A stretch of DNA of 64,000 bases from the NCBI GenBank assembly GCA_000231825.2, contig JH720295.1:2147035-2211034 (forward strand). Direction: 5' to 3'. Origin of the DNA: Tetrahymena elliotti 4EA. Its lineage: Eukaryota > Ciliophora > Oligohymenophorea > Hymenostomatida > Tetrahymenidae. Below are positions 12,124 to 23,364 of this stretch, one piece after another. The notes below the pieces were generated by a model. The model did no database searches, was not told the DNA's origin, and was given only the letters and a program-made list of their open reading frames with translations. Each line of letters opens with the position of its first letter. Position 1 is the first letter of the stretch. The translations under genes and the position numbers were made by a program.

Positions 12124-12833
12124 AGCTTCCTTCAATTATATTTAAAATTTAGTTTATAAATATTTCATCCTTACATTTATTTCAATTAATTATGTCATGT
12201 TTATTCTTTGTCAAATTATTATTTTAGACTAAAAATTCATATCACTTCCAATCCAAATCATTATTGATTTATTGAATTCTTTCTCTTAATATCTTGTAAT
12301 CTAAACACAAATACCCCCTCTCTTTTTAAAAACTGTTTATAAATAGAATAAATCAGACACTCCAAAAAAATTTTTAACACTACACAATACTGAATACAGA
12401 AAGAAGTGTTAAGAATTTGTTAATGTAAACAGTCAAAATTTTAATTACTGGATAGATTTTTACATATTCATACTCATGGTTTTGGAATTTATTTTTCTAA
12501 ATTGTTCAATTAGTAAGTAAGTAAGTAAGTAGTACAGGCTTTTATTACTAACAGTTCTTTCAAGCTTTGCTGAAAGTAAAATCTTGTAGAAATTAATAAT
12601 ACCATAGGCACTTATGAAGAAAGATGGCTTTAACATTTTAAAGGTTTTTAATAAGGATTACTAATTCTGAAAAATTTCTAAAAATAGTTATTAATAAGTA
12701 GATTAAAAAAATCTGCTTTATTGTTGATTTATATTAGTTCTGTGGACATACAATACAAGTCCACTAAAGATAAATCTTGTTTTTTTTAAATTTTGATCTA
12801 CATAAAATATTTTTATGTGATAAAATATCTTTT
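12124..12833. other. 3' flank of copy C
   Basis: AT-rich, homologous to the 3' flanks of A and B. It contains an AAGT/AAGTA short tandem repeat near 12512-12535. No gene seen. Confidence 0.6.
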
Positions 12834-13429
12834 ACCTAAACTACCTATTTGGTTATCATCTATTATTTTAGATTTCTCCATATAATTACATATTGTTCTT
12901 GTTTGTTCATCTTAAGTTTTCACCTTTCAAAGCCTAATACTTTTTATGTTCAAGCTCTAAATATTTTCATTTTTTAAAAGTTATTTAAACACACAACATG
13001 AATTTCATTACATGTTTTACTATTAACTAATTAGAGTATTTCAGTGAGAGAATCCATAATTGTATGAACTCCTATTGGATCTAATTCTTCCCACAAATGA
13101 ATCTATCTAATAATAAAATCAATATTACTTTAGAATAAAAGAATTGAAAATGGAGCTAAATTGATGTTTGTTATCTATTTAATACTATGCTTTAATCAAT
13201 AAATAAATTACTTTTTTAGTGTTTTCATCTTCTCCAATTACTATGAGATTTAACTTTATTTAAGCAGCTTTAAAGGATTAATTCCATTTAGTGTACATTT
13301 TTTCATGATTTAAAAAGTTATTTTTCAATTTTAAAATGAATGAGCTATGATAATATCTTATTGATTATAAATCAATTTTTGCTTGATTCATCTTCTCCTC
13401 CCCTTCTTCTTTGCTTTTTTATAGTCCAT
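12834..13429 (-). pseudogene. 5' fragment of the LRR gene (cassette C)
   Basis: Third dead copy of exons 1-4 of the LRR gene at 19045-20580. The start region reads ATGGACTATAAAAAAGC..., so the second and third residues are changed. A small deletion in the glycine run then brings a TGA into frame within about 14 codons. Exons 2-4 are recognisable at about 13235-13310, 13030-13110 and 12836-12975. Exons 5-6 are absent. Confidence 0.72.
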
Positions 13430-13689
13430 CGTCTTTCAAGTGATAAATAATTATTGCTAATATTATATTTACAATAATTTTTTTGATAAGTATGAAAATA
13501 ATTCTAGTTGATTGAGTGTATCTCTTTTTCTTAATTAAAAACTGAAAATTATATGTTTGAATAGGTTATTACAAATTAATAATTAACAGAAACATATCCT
13601 CTTTTTAAACACATAGATTTATTTTATTTTTGAATAGACATGATAATAATCATTTTTTTTTTAAAAAAAATTTTTGTTATTCATTTTTT

Positions 13690-14700
13690 TTGTGATAATT
13701 GAATTAAATAACCACTTTAGAATTGATTTTTGATAAATTAATTAAAAAACATTTTTAAGATTAATATTTTATATAATTTTTATCATGATAAAGAAATAAA
13801 GAAATTAAAATACTGAACTTTCAATATGTTTAAACAAAGGTGTATATACTATATTACCTTCTATACCTCAGCTCCTCGATTACAAATAGAGATAAGATTG
13901 AGGTTTCATAATGTTGAAATTAAAATTTAAATGGAATGGAATTAAAATGAATAATATCACAATTTTTTTTATCAAGATTTTGAGATAATACAGTATTAAA
14001 TATTTTATTATTTTTTTGATAATTGAGTTAAGTTATGTTAGTGGTTATGAAAAGAATATTTTTATGACTAATATTTAATAATAATTTTTATTTTTTTAAT
14101 TGAAATTTAGGAATGAAACTTATAATCTGTTTAAGAAAATGTGGAGATTGTAAAATATTTTTATTATTTCATCATTTTATTTTTGATAATTGAGTTATAA
14201 AACAACTTTAGAATTGATTTATGAAGGTGTTGATTTTTGATAGGTAAATTAAATAAGATTTTTCTGTTCAATATTTTGTTAAAATTAATAATTATTATAA
14301 TGAAATATATGAATTGAAACTTTCTATCTGTTTCAAAAAAGGTATATGCATGTCTTAAAATATTTTTATTATATTTTTTGAGAATTGAGTAGTCAGTCAT
14401 ACAACTTTGAAATTGATTTATGATTTCATAGTTTTATTAAATAAGATTTCATGGCTAATATTTTATTACTATTTATTTATATTTGTTTTCCATATATAGT
14501 AAATTTAAGGAATTGAGCTTTTTATCTGTTTAAATATTTCTATATGCTATCAATTATTGTTATTGTTTGTATATATTTTTTTGAAGATGAATTATCAAAA
14601 TAATTTAGAATTGGTTTATGTTTTGGTTATTTTTTGATGTATTAATTATATAAGATTTATGAAAGTAAGGAAATAAATAGATTTGATTAGATTTTACTAA
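13690..14700. repeat. About 200-bp AT-rich repeats, spacer C-D
   Basis: The longest block of the GATAA-N5-TTATC family: about five copies starting near 13694, 14018, 14185, 14379 and 14585. Each runs through TTTAGAATTGATTTATG, TTAAATAAGATTT and GGCTAATATTTT to AATTGA-CTTT-TATCTGTTT. The 78-codon antisense open frame at 14164-14400 lies wholly inside the repeat and is not a gene. Bases 13430-13690 before it match the sequence upstream of the LRR gene. Confidence 0.65.
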
Positions 14701-15008
14701 TATATATTTTTTTATGAGTTTGTGCTGGGCAAATACTTTAAAAGAAGAGTAAACAGTAATTTAAATAAAATATGAAAGAATATAATTCCAAATAGACAGT
14801 GTATAGCTGTTGGAATAAGGAATTAGGATAAAATTTATGAAAGAATTTTTAAAATAACATAGAGAGAATAAGATATGATAGATGATTTTTTTATATTAAA
14901 ATATTAATTTATTTGTTTTCTTTTTAACTTTCGAGTGGTTTCTTTTATTTAAATTTTTAAATTATTTTTGTTTTGTTTTTTTTTGTGATATTGTTCAGTG
15001 TTTTCAGA

Positions 15009-15428
15009 TCATTACTGCTCTTTTTCATCATTAAAGAGATCCCCATATTTTTCTTCCCATTCCATCATCTTTTCTTCCCATTCTTCTAATTTTTAATAGT
15101 ATCTGTCGAAAACGCAGACTTAACAGCCACTGCCACAGCAATCATCCTATTCTGGTTCTTCAGGTCTTTAGGGTTTTGGAGGGACTGCTTTAGCATTATT
15201 TTTATTATTTTTTAATTCGCTTTCATGGATTTTTGTGAGCTCTTAAATGCGGAGCTTTTCATCGAGGGTCTTGAGTGATTAAATATGTTTTTCTAAAGAA
15301 AAGATAAGAGAGTCTTATATTAATAAGTCCTTTTCTTCTACAAATTAGAAGTATCTTTCCCTTGTATGAAATTAAGAAAGATCAATAAATATTTTAACGA
15401 TAGATCTCCACTTAAGTATTTTTTCCAT
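15009..15428 (-). CDS. OXLD1: OXLD1-like protein (Oxidored-like cysteine domain), intact
   Basis: Single-exon 139-aa protein, ATG at 15428 downward, TGA at 15009-15011. Residues 82-114 carry the Oxidored-like signature: a Pro-rich lead (VPPKPQRPEEPEQD), then DCCGSGC at 96-102, QVC at 103-105 and FDRYYQKL. The four cysteines C97, C98, C102 and C105 are the defining, probably metal- or redox-related, residues of this short domain. In human OXLD1 the same pattern sits in a small, poorly characterised protein. Residues 45-80 are a charged, probably helical stretch, and the tail (EEWEEKMMEWEEKYGDLF) is acidic. The N-terminus is short and basic/hydrophobic, so a mitochondrial location is possible but unproven. 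It lies antisense, about 1.4 kb upstream of transporter copy D. Two decayed copies sit in the same place before B and C. Confidence 0.85.
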
Positions 15429-16833
15429 AGGAAAGAATTTGATTGATTATTATAGTTTGTTTTCTTTTGTTTTGTATTGCTTTAGAGAAAGAAAGAAAGT
15501 AAAAGAAAGAGGTCTTTGTACAAAATAATTTATTAAGTTGTAAGTAAATTGCTTAGAGCGAGGGGTATTATTGTTTGAATTTGTTTTTGATCAAATAATT
15601 TATTAATAAATATTGGCTAAAATTAATTTTGTCTATGTAATTTAGACTAAATAAATGAATCATTCATTCATTGAAGAGTTGAAGTAAATAAAAAAATTAG
15701 CGCTTTTTGCTTTATGCTGCATGCATTGTTTGAGATTTGTGTTTAATTCTTTTATATATGAATTTAAGTGCAGGGCAAGGGAAGATGGCTTTAATTTATG
15801 TATTTATGTATATAATACTAACCAAAGAAGATTATTAAATATAAGATAGTTATCTTGACTGACATATCAGATATTAATTATTGGCTTCCTTCCAAAAAAT
15901 TCTTCATTACAAAATGCCAATTGATAAATTCTTTTATAATTTAACTTTGCTTATTATTAACAAAGCAAACAAAGGAATTTTATTTAACTTCTTTGTTTCT
16001 TTCTTTCTTTGATTGATTGCTTCTAAATTGGCTTAACTAAAATAAGTAAGAAAGTGTGAATGATGAATTTTTTATCTCCCTTTATATTTTAAAATTGAAA
16101 AAATTTGTTCTTTTAATCTTAAAATTGTTCAGACTATATAAGCGCATGGTAATACAAATAAATCTATTTAATGAATGTTCCCAAAAATTGATATTTTCAT
16201 TTAAATTCTGTTTGTTTAAATGAAATTTTTATATACAATTTCTACTTCAAAAACATTCACTTTTGGTTGTGTTATAAGAGAGATTTGAAAGATTTATTTG
16301 AAAGAAGGGAGAATCTTATTTAAATTTAAACACTATGCCGTAACACGCTGCAAAAGCATATGATAAGGATGCAATTAAAATCCATAGACAATATCTTAGA
16401 AAAATATTAATAAAAAAAAATAAAGACTAAGTTAAAAATATTAATAATGTGTTAAGTAAATCATATTCTGAATAAGCCAATTAAATGCTGCCTAATTAGG
16501 TAAACAAGAGCCTTAGGATTCACAAATTAATTGAGGGAGAAAAGGGAAATAATGAAAGAAATAAATTAATAAACAAGATGATCGATCATGAATGAAAGAA
16601 TTTTGCTTTCTTGTTAAAGATAAAAGCAAAGCAAAGAAAAACAAAATTGAGATAATCAAAAAATTATAAAAAAATAATCAAATACAATTAATTTTTCATT
16701 AAAAAAAGTTTTTAATCTTTTATACGAAAGGTAGAAAAACATAATAAACAGGAACAATCAAACAATCCTACTAGAAAAAATCAAAAGGTCATTTGATCCC
16801 CATCTAAATAAATTAAAAAAATAATAAAAAGAA
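15429..16833. other. Spacer between OXLD1-like gene and copy D
   Basis: AT-rich divergent intergenic region that must hold both promoters. Bases 15940-16330 recur before copy C, and 16370-16833 recur before B and C. Bases 15430-15900 look unique to this cassette. No gene seen. Confidence 0.55.
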
Positions 16834-18060
16834 ATGGCTTGGACTGAAATGCAAAAGAACTTGCTCATGCTTACCTCATTGGGCTGCAGTTTGTGTTCTG
16901 GTATTATTTTCAAATCATAATAAAGATAAACAGTTGATGGCTAAAGCTTCAACCATCCTTTCTGTTAAACTCTTATTATGTTCGTAGGTGAATTAATGTG
17001 CTATGGTGTATTCGTCATTTACAAAAGATTATATGCAAGTGATTACGAAAAGGATAGATAAGAAAGTATTGCTTAAGGATAATCTGATAATATCAATGTT
17101 TTTATCTTCGCACTTCCTGCATTATGCGATATGGTCACTTCTACTATCTCCTTCTTTGCTATGAGTTTGATGCCCCTATCTATGCAATATATGTTTAACG
17201 GTGGTAATATTATTATGACTGCTATCTTCTCCGTCGTTTTCTTAAAAAGAAAATTACACAGATAAAACGTCTTTGGTATTACTCTTAATGTTACAGGTTT
17301 AGCTTTTATGGGTCTTATGGCTTTAGTTGTTGATAGTGGTAGTATTGATGACCCTGGCAAAATGATTATTGGTATGATTCTTTTATTCTGCTCTTTCTTC
17401 ACATATGCTACCCAAATGGTTTTGGAAGAAAAGTTCTTTGGTTAATACTTTTTACATCCTTTCCAAGCTGTCGGTTATGAAGGTTTGTTTGGTATTTTCT
17501 ATGCTTCTATTGGTATCTTAGTTTTCAACTTTGTCCCTAACCCTTCCAGTTTCGATCCAACTCCTAATGATAAAATTGAAGATTTCCCTAATTTCATATA
17601 CTAAGTCTTCTCATTCTAAAACGTTGCATTGTTCTTTTTAGTACTTGCTGGTATTGTTATCATTATTATCCTTAACGGTATTGGTCAAGCTGTCACTAAG
17701 TATGTTTCAGCTCTTGCTAGAGCCGTTTTGGGTGTTACTTCTCCTTTCTTAATCTGGATGTTCACTCTTGCTGTTGGCTGGGAAAACTTCAAGTGGTATT
17801 AACTCGTTGCTTACGCTGTCATTACCACAGGAACTCTCATTTACAATGAAATCTTAGTTCTTCCCTTCTTAGGTTTCGATAGAAATCTTAGAAGACACGC
17901 TGCTGCAGCTGCTGCCCAAGAAGATTAACAATTGCTCAGTGGCCCTCCTGCTAAGCAATCTCTTAGAGGTTCCAGACGTACTCATCGTTCTTTCAAATCT
18001 GTTCACTAATTTAATGATGAACCCGTATCAAACATTACTGATCAATACTCTGACGATTGA
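16834..18060 (+). CDS. SLC35F6-like: SLC35F6-like transporter, copy D (intact)
   Basis: 408-aa single-exon transporter, ATG at 16834, TGA at 18058-18060. Same architecture as copy B, with HPFCQTLIMFVGELMCYG, PALCDM, FNGGNIIMTAIFSVVFL, QMVLEEKFF, HPFQAVGYEG, AVGWENF and GTLIYNEILVLPFLGF. It differs in the first helix (MLTSLGCSLCSGIIF). In another helix the sequence LAGIVIIIILNGIGQAVTKYVS replaces IICILMIIVLNGANQAITKHVS. The tail lacks the IQC insertion and ends DEPVSNITDQYSDD, as in copy A. It is flanked by the only intact OXLD1-like and LRR genes, so this cassette may represent the ancestral arrangement. The antisense open frame 17073-17402 is a shadow. Confidence 0.92.
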
Positions 18061-19044
18061 AACTTCCTTCAATTCTATTTAAAATTTAATTTAGAAATAA
18101 TGCTTACTTACATTTATTTCAATTAATTATGTCATGTTTATTCTTTGTCAAATTATTATTTTAGACTCTCTTAAATAACTCATATCATTTCCAAATCTTC
18201 ATTTATTTATTTATCTATTTAATTTCTTTCTCTCAATATCCTCTAAATCTACAATTACAACAAAAATAATCCAATTTATTTCTTCAACTTTAGATATACA
18301 ATACATTCATATGAATATTACCAATATTTCTTTACACTCTTAAATTATTAACATTCTTTACTAAAGCTTGAATAACATCTAAAAATACCTGAGCTAACTA
18401 ACATTTTTTAACTCCATAAAAATAAATATAAAATATAAATTTTTATTTTTTATAAAATGTATTGAAATTCTCAAATTTTACAAATGAAATCAAATTAAAT
18501 AAATCTTCCCCTTAGGCATAATCCAAGCTTTGCTGAGTGAGGTGCTAAGAAATTACAGTAAATAAATATCTATTTAGCTTTTAAAAGATTTATAGTATTT
18601 CAAACTGTTGGTTTTACAAGTTTTTTAATTGATTAAAAATTTATTTTATTTATTAAATTGAAGAAATTATTGTTTAAATTAAAATACCAAATCAACATTA
18701 AATTTTTTTCAAAATAATTTTCTTAAACCATATTAAGATTTAAGAAATAAAGTAGCAAAAATAATAACAGAAGAAGGTATAATTAAAGAGATGGATACAT
18801 AATTTTTTAAAAAAAGCTACTTAATTTAATAAAGATTTTGATCTGTTTTTTTTTAGATTTTCAGAGAAGAATTTATTTGTAAAATGAAAATAAATTGTTT
18901 ATTTTTAGCATATTTTTCAAAAAGCTTTGAATGAGTAATGAATAATAACTTTTTATATTCTATGATTTGAATGCAAATAAGTAAAACAAAGATAAATAAT
19001 TGTTTTTAAATAAATTAGTTAGTTAGTTAGCTAGTTAGCAAAAT
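18061..19044. other. Spacer between copy D and the LRR gene
   Basis: The first 150 bases match the other transporter 3' flanks. The rest is AT-rich without homology to the other cassettes, and a TTAG short repeat lies at about 19014-19038. It is a convergent 3'-3' region. No gene seen. Confidence 0.6.
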
Positions 19045-20580
19045 TCATTTCTTTTTGCCTTTCTTCTTTTTCTTTTTTTTAGGTTTACGCTTTTTCATAA
19101 GACCTTTTTTCTTTTCAATGAGATCTTTAGGAATGTGCTCAGACAGTTCCATGTAATAAATATTTTTATTAGCTTCAAGGCAATCAATAATTGCTTTAGC
19201 ATCTGTTTATTTTAAAATAATAATTTTAATATTTAATAAAAGCAAATAAGTTTAATGAAATAATTACCTGATTTAGAAATATTATTAAATCTAAAATCAT
19301 AATATAATAAAGTATCTGCTGCTTTTAGAACTTCACAAACATTTTCAATAATTTATTTATTATATTCGAGTGCATCTTTGTTTATTTCAAAAAAGTTTGG
19401 ATTAGCTTCAGGATCTTAGTCATCTCCAAGAGTAGTATCAAATTGGTTATCAGACAAATCAACCTTTTCAAGAGTTTTATTAACCTTAAATGCTCGAAAA
19501 AGTTAATGAATACCTTCATTCTTAAGAAGGTTTCCTTTCATCTTAAGTTTCTTTAAATTTGTATTGACAAACGATAGAATTTATTATATATATTTAGCTC
19601 CATCAGCTGTAATTGCACAATAATTTAAACTTAATTTTTCCAAAACAGAATTCATGCAAAGACCACTTGCAAGCTACATTAAGCCTTCTGTTCCAAACTC
19701 ATTATGATCCAATTTAAGTTTCATCAATGGAATTTCAATCTAAGGATGCAAAACTCTACCTAAAAATTCACAACCTATTAATTAAAATAATAAAAACTGA
19801 TCAGTTACTTTTTATTTTTATAGTCATATATTTTTCTATATGCAAATGCTCTAAAAATCAATCTTTTTTTAAATTTTGATCTTTATAAAATGTTTTTATA
19901 TGATGAAATATTCTTTACCTAAACTACCTACTTGGTTATCCATCAAATCTAGATATTCTATTGTTTTAGATTTCTCCATATAATTACAAATTGTTCTTGT
20001 TCCTTCATCTTGAGCTTTCACCTTCCAAAGTCTAATACTTTTTGTGTGCAAGTATCTAAATATTTTTATTTATTTTAAAGTTATTCAAATGCATAACAAG
20101 AACTTCATTCAAAGCTTTTTTATGATTTTTATTAATTAAATAATTACGGAATTTCTGTGAGAGAATCCATAATTGAACGAACTCCTACTGGTCCTAATTC
20201 TTCCCACAAATGAATCTAATAAGAAAATAATATTGCATAAGAATAAAATAATCTTAAATGGAGCTAAATCAAACGTTTTTCATCTATTTGGTACTGTGCT
20301 TTAATGAATAAAATAAATTACTTTTTCTATATTTTCATCTTCTTCGACTGCGAAATCTAACTTTTCTTTAAACAGCTTCGAAGGATTAATTCCATTTAAT
20401 TCGCATTTTTTCTATGATTTAAAAATTTTATTTTTAAATTTTTAAATGAATGAGCTCTATCTAAATAAATAAATGTTTGATCATAAATGGATGAATTTTT
20501 ACTTTGTATTATCTTGATAACTAGAGGGTTGATTCATCTTCTTCTCCTCCTCCCTTCTTCTTTGCTTTTTTATCACCCAT
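19045..20580 (-). CDS. Leucine-rich-repeat protein with basic tail, six exons, intact
   Basis: 345-aa protein. Exons on the minus strand: 20580-20503, 20411-20322, 20215-20148, 20055-19919, 19774-19268 and 19202-19045. All introns are GT...AG and all phases agree. The N-terminus MGDKKAKKKGGGEED is lysine-rich. Residues about 75-290 form ribonuclease-inhibitor-type LRRs: IEYLDLMDNQVGSLG, MKLKLDHNEFGTEG, LEKLSLNYCAITADGA, LKKLKMKGNLLKNEG, LEKVDLSDNQFD. The C-terminus is strongly basic (KKRKPKKKKKKKGKKK), a possible nuclear or microtubule/RNA-binding tail. LRR proteins of this kind are often scaffold proteins, several in cilia, but I cannot name the orthologue. It is the parent of the three 5' fragments in cassettes A-C. 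Confidence 0.88.
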
Positions 20581-20941
20581 TGTCTTTCAAGTGATAAATG
20601 ATTATTCCTAATATTATATTTACAATAATTTTTTGATAAATATTTTTTATAATTCTGATTGACTGAATGAATCTCTTTTTCTTAATTAAAAACTGAAAAT
20701 TATTTGTCTTGCTTGAATAGTTTATTACAAGTTAATAAATAACAAAAACATTTCCTTATTCATTTCAATTATTTTTAAATAGCCATGAAAATAATCCTAT
20801 TTTTTTAAATTCATTTTATCATCAAAACATTTTTAACTAAATACTTTGGATGAAAATAAAGTTTTTTCAAGTAAAGAGATAGAAATCATGAGAGAAAGTA
20901 ACTCACAAGAGTTGTTTTTAGAAAACATAGAAAATTATTAC

Positions 20942-21385
20942 CTTGCTGACCCTACCTGCTCCTTCTTCAAAGGTTAATTCTATTGCTTATGCTTAATCTC
21001 CATAAATATCATCATCTTGACATCTTTGTGCAAAAAAAATAGCTTTGAAGATTTTTTTCAAAATTTGTTTTAATTACTGCTGCTGTTAAGTTTTCATTTA
21101 AAAGTTGATTTGATTTAATTAATTTATGATTGATTGTGCTACTTAAATAAATTAAATTTTTCTTTATTAATTAGTTAGTAATAAGCTATTGAATTAATTA
21201 AGCAAGTAGAATAATAAGTAAGAAACAATTAATACCTTTTTCAAAAGCAACAAGTTCCTCTATTGTTTTTGATCTATCTTCAAGGGAGGGAATTAATTAC
21301 CCTAGGATTTGGTAATATTTAGATGAGTAACTACATCTACTCTAATTACAACTTGAATGAAATCTTTATGAGAGAGAAGTAAAAT
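20942..21385 (-). CDS. Two coding-like exons of an unidentified gene (fragment)
   Basis: Exon 21042-20942 encodes AIFFAQRCQDDDIYGDQA followed by QAIELTFEEGAGRVSK and ends at a GTAATA donor. The upstream exon, ending at 21236 before GTATTA, encodes ILGQLIPSLEDRSKTIEELV then AFEK. The join is in phase 1 and gives a continuous mixed-composition helix-like sequence unlike spacer DNA. The frame stays open upstream to about 21385, with no clear start. No convincing 3' exon follows, because the next gene downstream (the LRR gene) has an in-frame TGA just before its own ATG. It is therefore a truncated gene or has exons I cannot find. Bases 21390-21735 hold another coding-like scrap on the plus strand (MRRKSKKSKKIQKKQKTLL at 21466) that I could not join. 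Confidence 0.4.
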
Positions 21386-21735
21386 ATTTATTTACTCTTT
21401 ATTTCTTTTCAAATCATAAAAAATGCTAATTATTTCTACTTTTCTAATCAGAATATAGCAAGCTCATGAGAAGAAAATCTAAAAAATCAAAGAAAATACA
21501 AAAGAAGCAAAAAACACTTTTGTAAATGAGCGGAATTAAAATAATTTTTAGTTGAAGAAAATCAGGAAAATAAACTTCGAATTTCATTAAAAGGGTATTT
21601 TTTCCACTGTTGATTGATTGATTATTCAGCATCCTTTCTGATCAATGAATTTTAATACTTTTTTATTTATTAGAAAAGCAATAAGAAATCAATCGCTGCA
21701 ACCAAAAGCTGCTCTAAAAATTGCTTGATATCTCA

Positions 21736-23364
21736 ATGAGAAATCCAATTAAAAGAGTAAAATTAACATCAAAATAAAAGTCTTCTTAATTGTTATTTAA
21801 AAAGTCTACGCCTTTTAATGAAAGAGATCAAAGCCAAGATTAAAATTAAACAGAGTAAAGCCCGAATAAGAATGTTGTTACAGATTAAGACAAAATTAAT
21901 AATAAAAATGATAACACAACTCAAAATAGTGAATCTCCAGACACATAAAATTAATAATATCAAAAATCAATTGTTAGACAACACAAATTCTACATGAAAA
22001 CTAAACATAAAAATGAAGAAATCCATCAATAAAACATAAAAATAGCCCAAAGAATAATAGGATAGTAATAGTATAATTGTTAATTGAATTTATAAACATA
22101 ATAATTTACTTATAAAAGATCTCCTATCGTAATAAAAAATCAGAAGCTCTATGAAGATTACAAGAGGTAATAGGAATTTAAAAATAGAATTGCTAGGTAT
22201 GAAACAGATGGGTCATAAGTCAAATTAAAGTAAATTACAGTTGTGTTTTATTCAATTAAGAATCATTTGTGTTAATTATAATCAGAAGGATTTAATACCA
22301 TTTTGATGTATCTAGAAAAGTAGGAGATGTAACCTCTAAAATTAGTCTAATTAGGAATTCAGCATCTCCAACACTTAGATAAACATAAAATAAATTTTGT
22401 GTAAAGATTTTCAATTCATAAAAAACAAATCATTTAATTCTATTTTATAATAAAAAAGAATACTGAAAATAGCTAACCAGCTAATCAACGTTTAAACACT
22501 CAGTAATCTCCATCATGTAAACTATAAACAGCATCTAACTCAGAAAGAATGTATATCATAAAATCTCCAATCAGAAACGATAAAACAATTAAAAGAAACT
22601 CTTCTAATGATGCCCTCGAATAATTAAACTCTTCATAATCTTCTAAATCAAATATCAATCTCCCTCCAGCAATAGCACAAATTAAATTTAACAATTCAAA
22701 AACCATCATCAGGCAAAATTCTCCTTCTTTTAAAGTAACAAAACATTTTATTTTAAAAAAACACATGTTTAATTTAAATCAAACCTATTATTTTCACTTA
22801 AAATTACTATTTTAGGTTTTAATCATTTAAGAATATATGAGCTTTACATTTAATTCAATTTGATTATTTAAAATAATTTAACAAATTTAATTTTATAAAA
22901 TGAAGAAATAAGAATAAAATGTAAATTCTACAGAAATCTAATAATAAACTCAGCCAAGCCAGTAATAACTACCTTAGATATTGCATAAACAATTGCATAC
23001 ACAATAAAATTTAAGTTAAACTTAATAGTAAAAGAAATTAATAGAAACAAACAATTTAAATAAGAGTAATGATATGCTTTCTTCTCCGAAAAAAAGCTCG
23101 AAGAAATTATCTTAAAGTGAATAAAAATTAAATTAATCAGGGTCAGAAATAAATGAAGATTAAAATTATTATTAAGATGATTTTGATGACTTCTCTTCTT
23201 TATGTACAAATAAATATGAATAACCTGTTGTTTCAAAAAACTAAGAAGCTGTATAAAAGCAAATAACAGAAAGTTAATATTACAGTAGCATCTCTTAACA
23301 TGAAGAAAAGGATGAGTATCAAGACGATTACTAACAATCTTAATTTTCTCTATCAAAAGAATGA
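21736..23364 (+). CDS. CFAP97-like Q/S-rich protein (3' splice sites unresolved)
   Basis: Start ATG at 21736. Exon 1 (21736-22064) joins exon 2 (22119-22229), which joins exon 3 (from 22286), in phase across GT...AG introns of 54 and 56 bases. Across the first junction it reads HQQNIKIAQRIIG, then QSPIVIKNQKLYEDY, then KRQQEFKNRIARYE. This resembles the CFAP97/Hemingway domain pattern (EN..IL.R.. ...Y... W....RY...), a family needed for cilia and sperm tails. Downstream, 22460-22735 is open in a Ser/Asn-rich frame (KRNSSNDALEQLNSS). Bases 22930-23364 are open in a Q/D/E-rich frame (DDFDDFSSL, EEKDEYQDDYQQ) ending in TGA. I could not fix the junctions near 22390 and 22735-22935. The antisense open frames at 22500-22766 and 22928-23356 are shadows. 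Confidence 0.55.

Noticed and set aside
14164..14400. 78-aa antisense ORF in spacer C-D
   Set aside because: It lies within the 200-bp repeat units and is not open in the other units.
20884..21130. Plus-strand ORF MRESNSQELFLENIENYYLAD...
   Set aside because: The opposite strand gives a better coding sequence with a proper intron and phase, and the plus frame becomes a run of hydrophobic residues typical of antisense reading.
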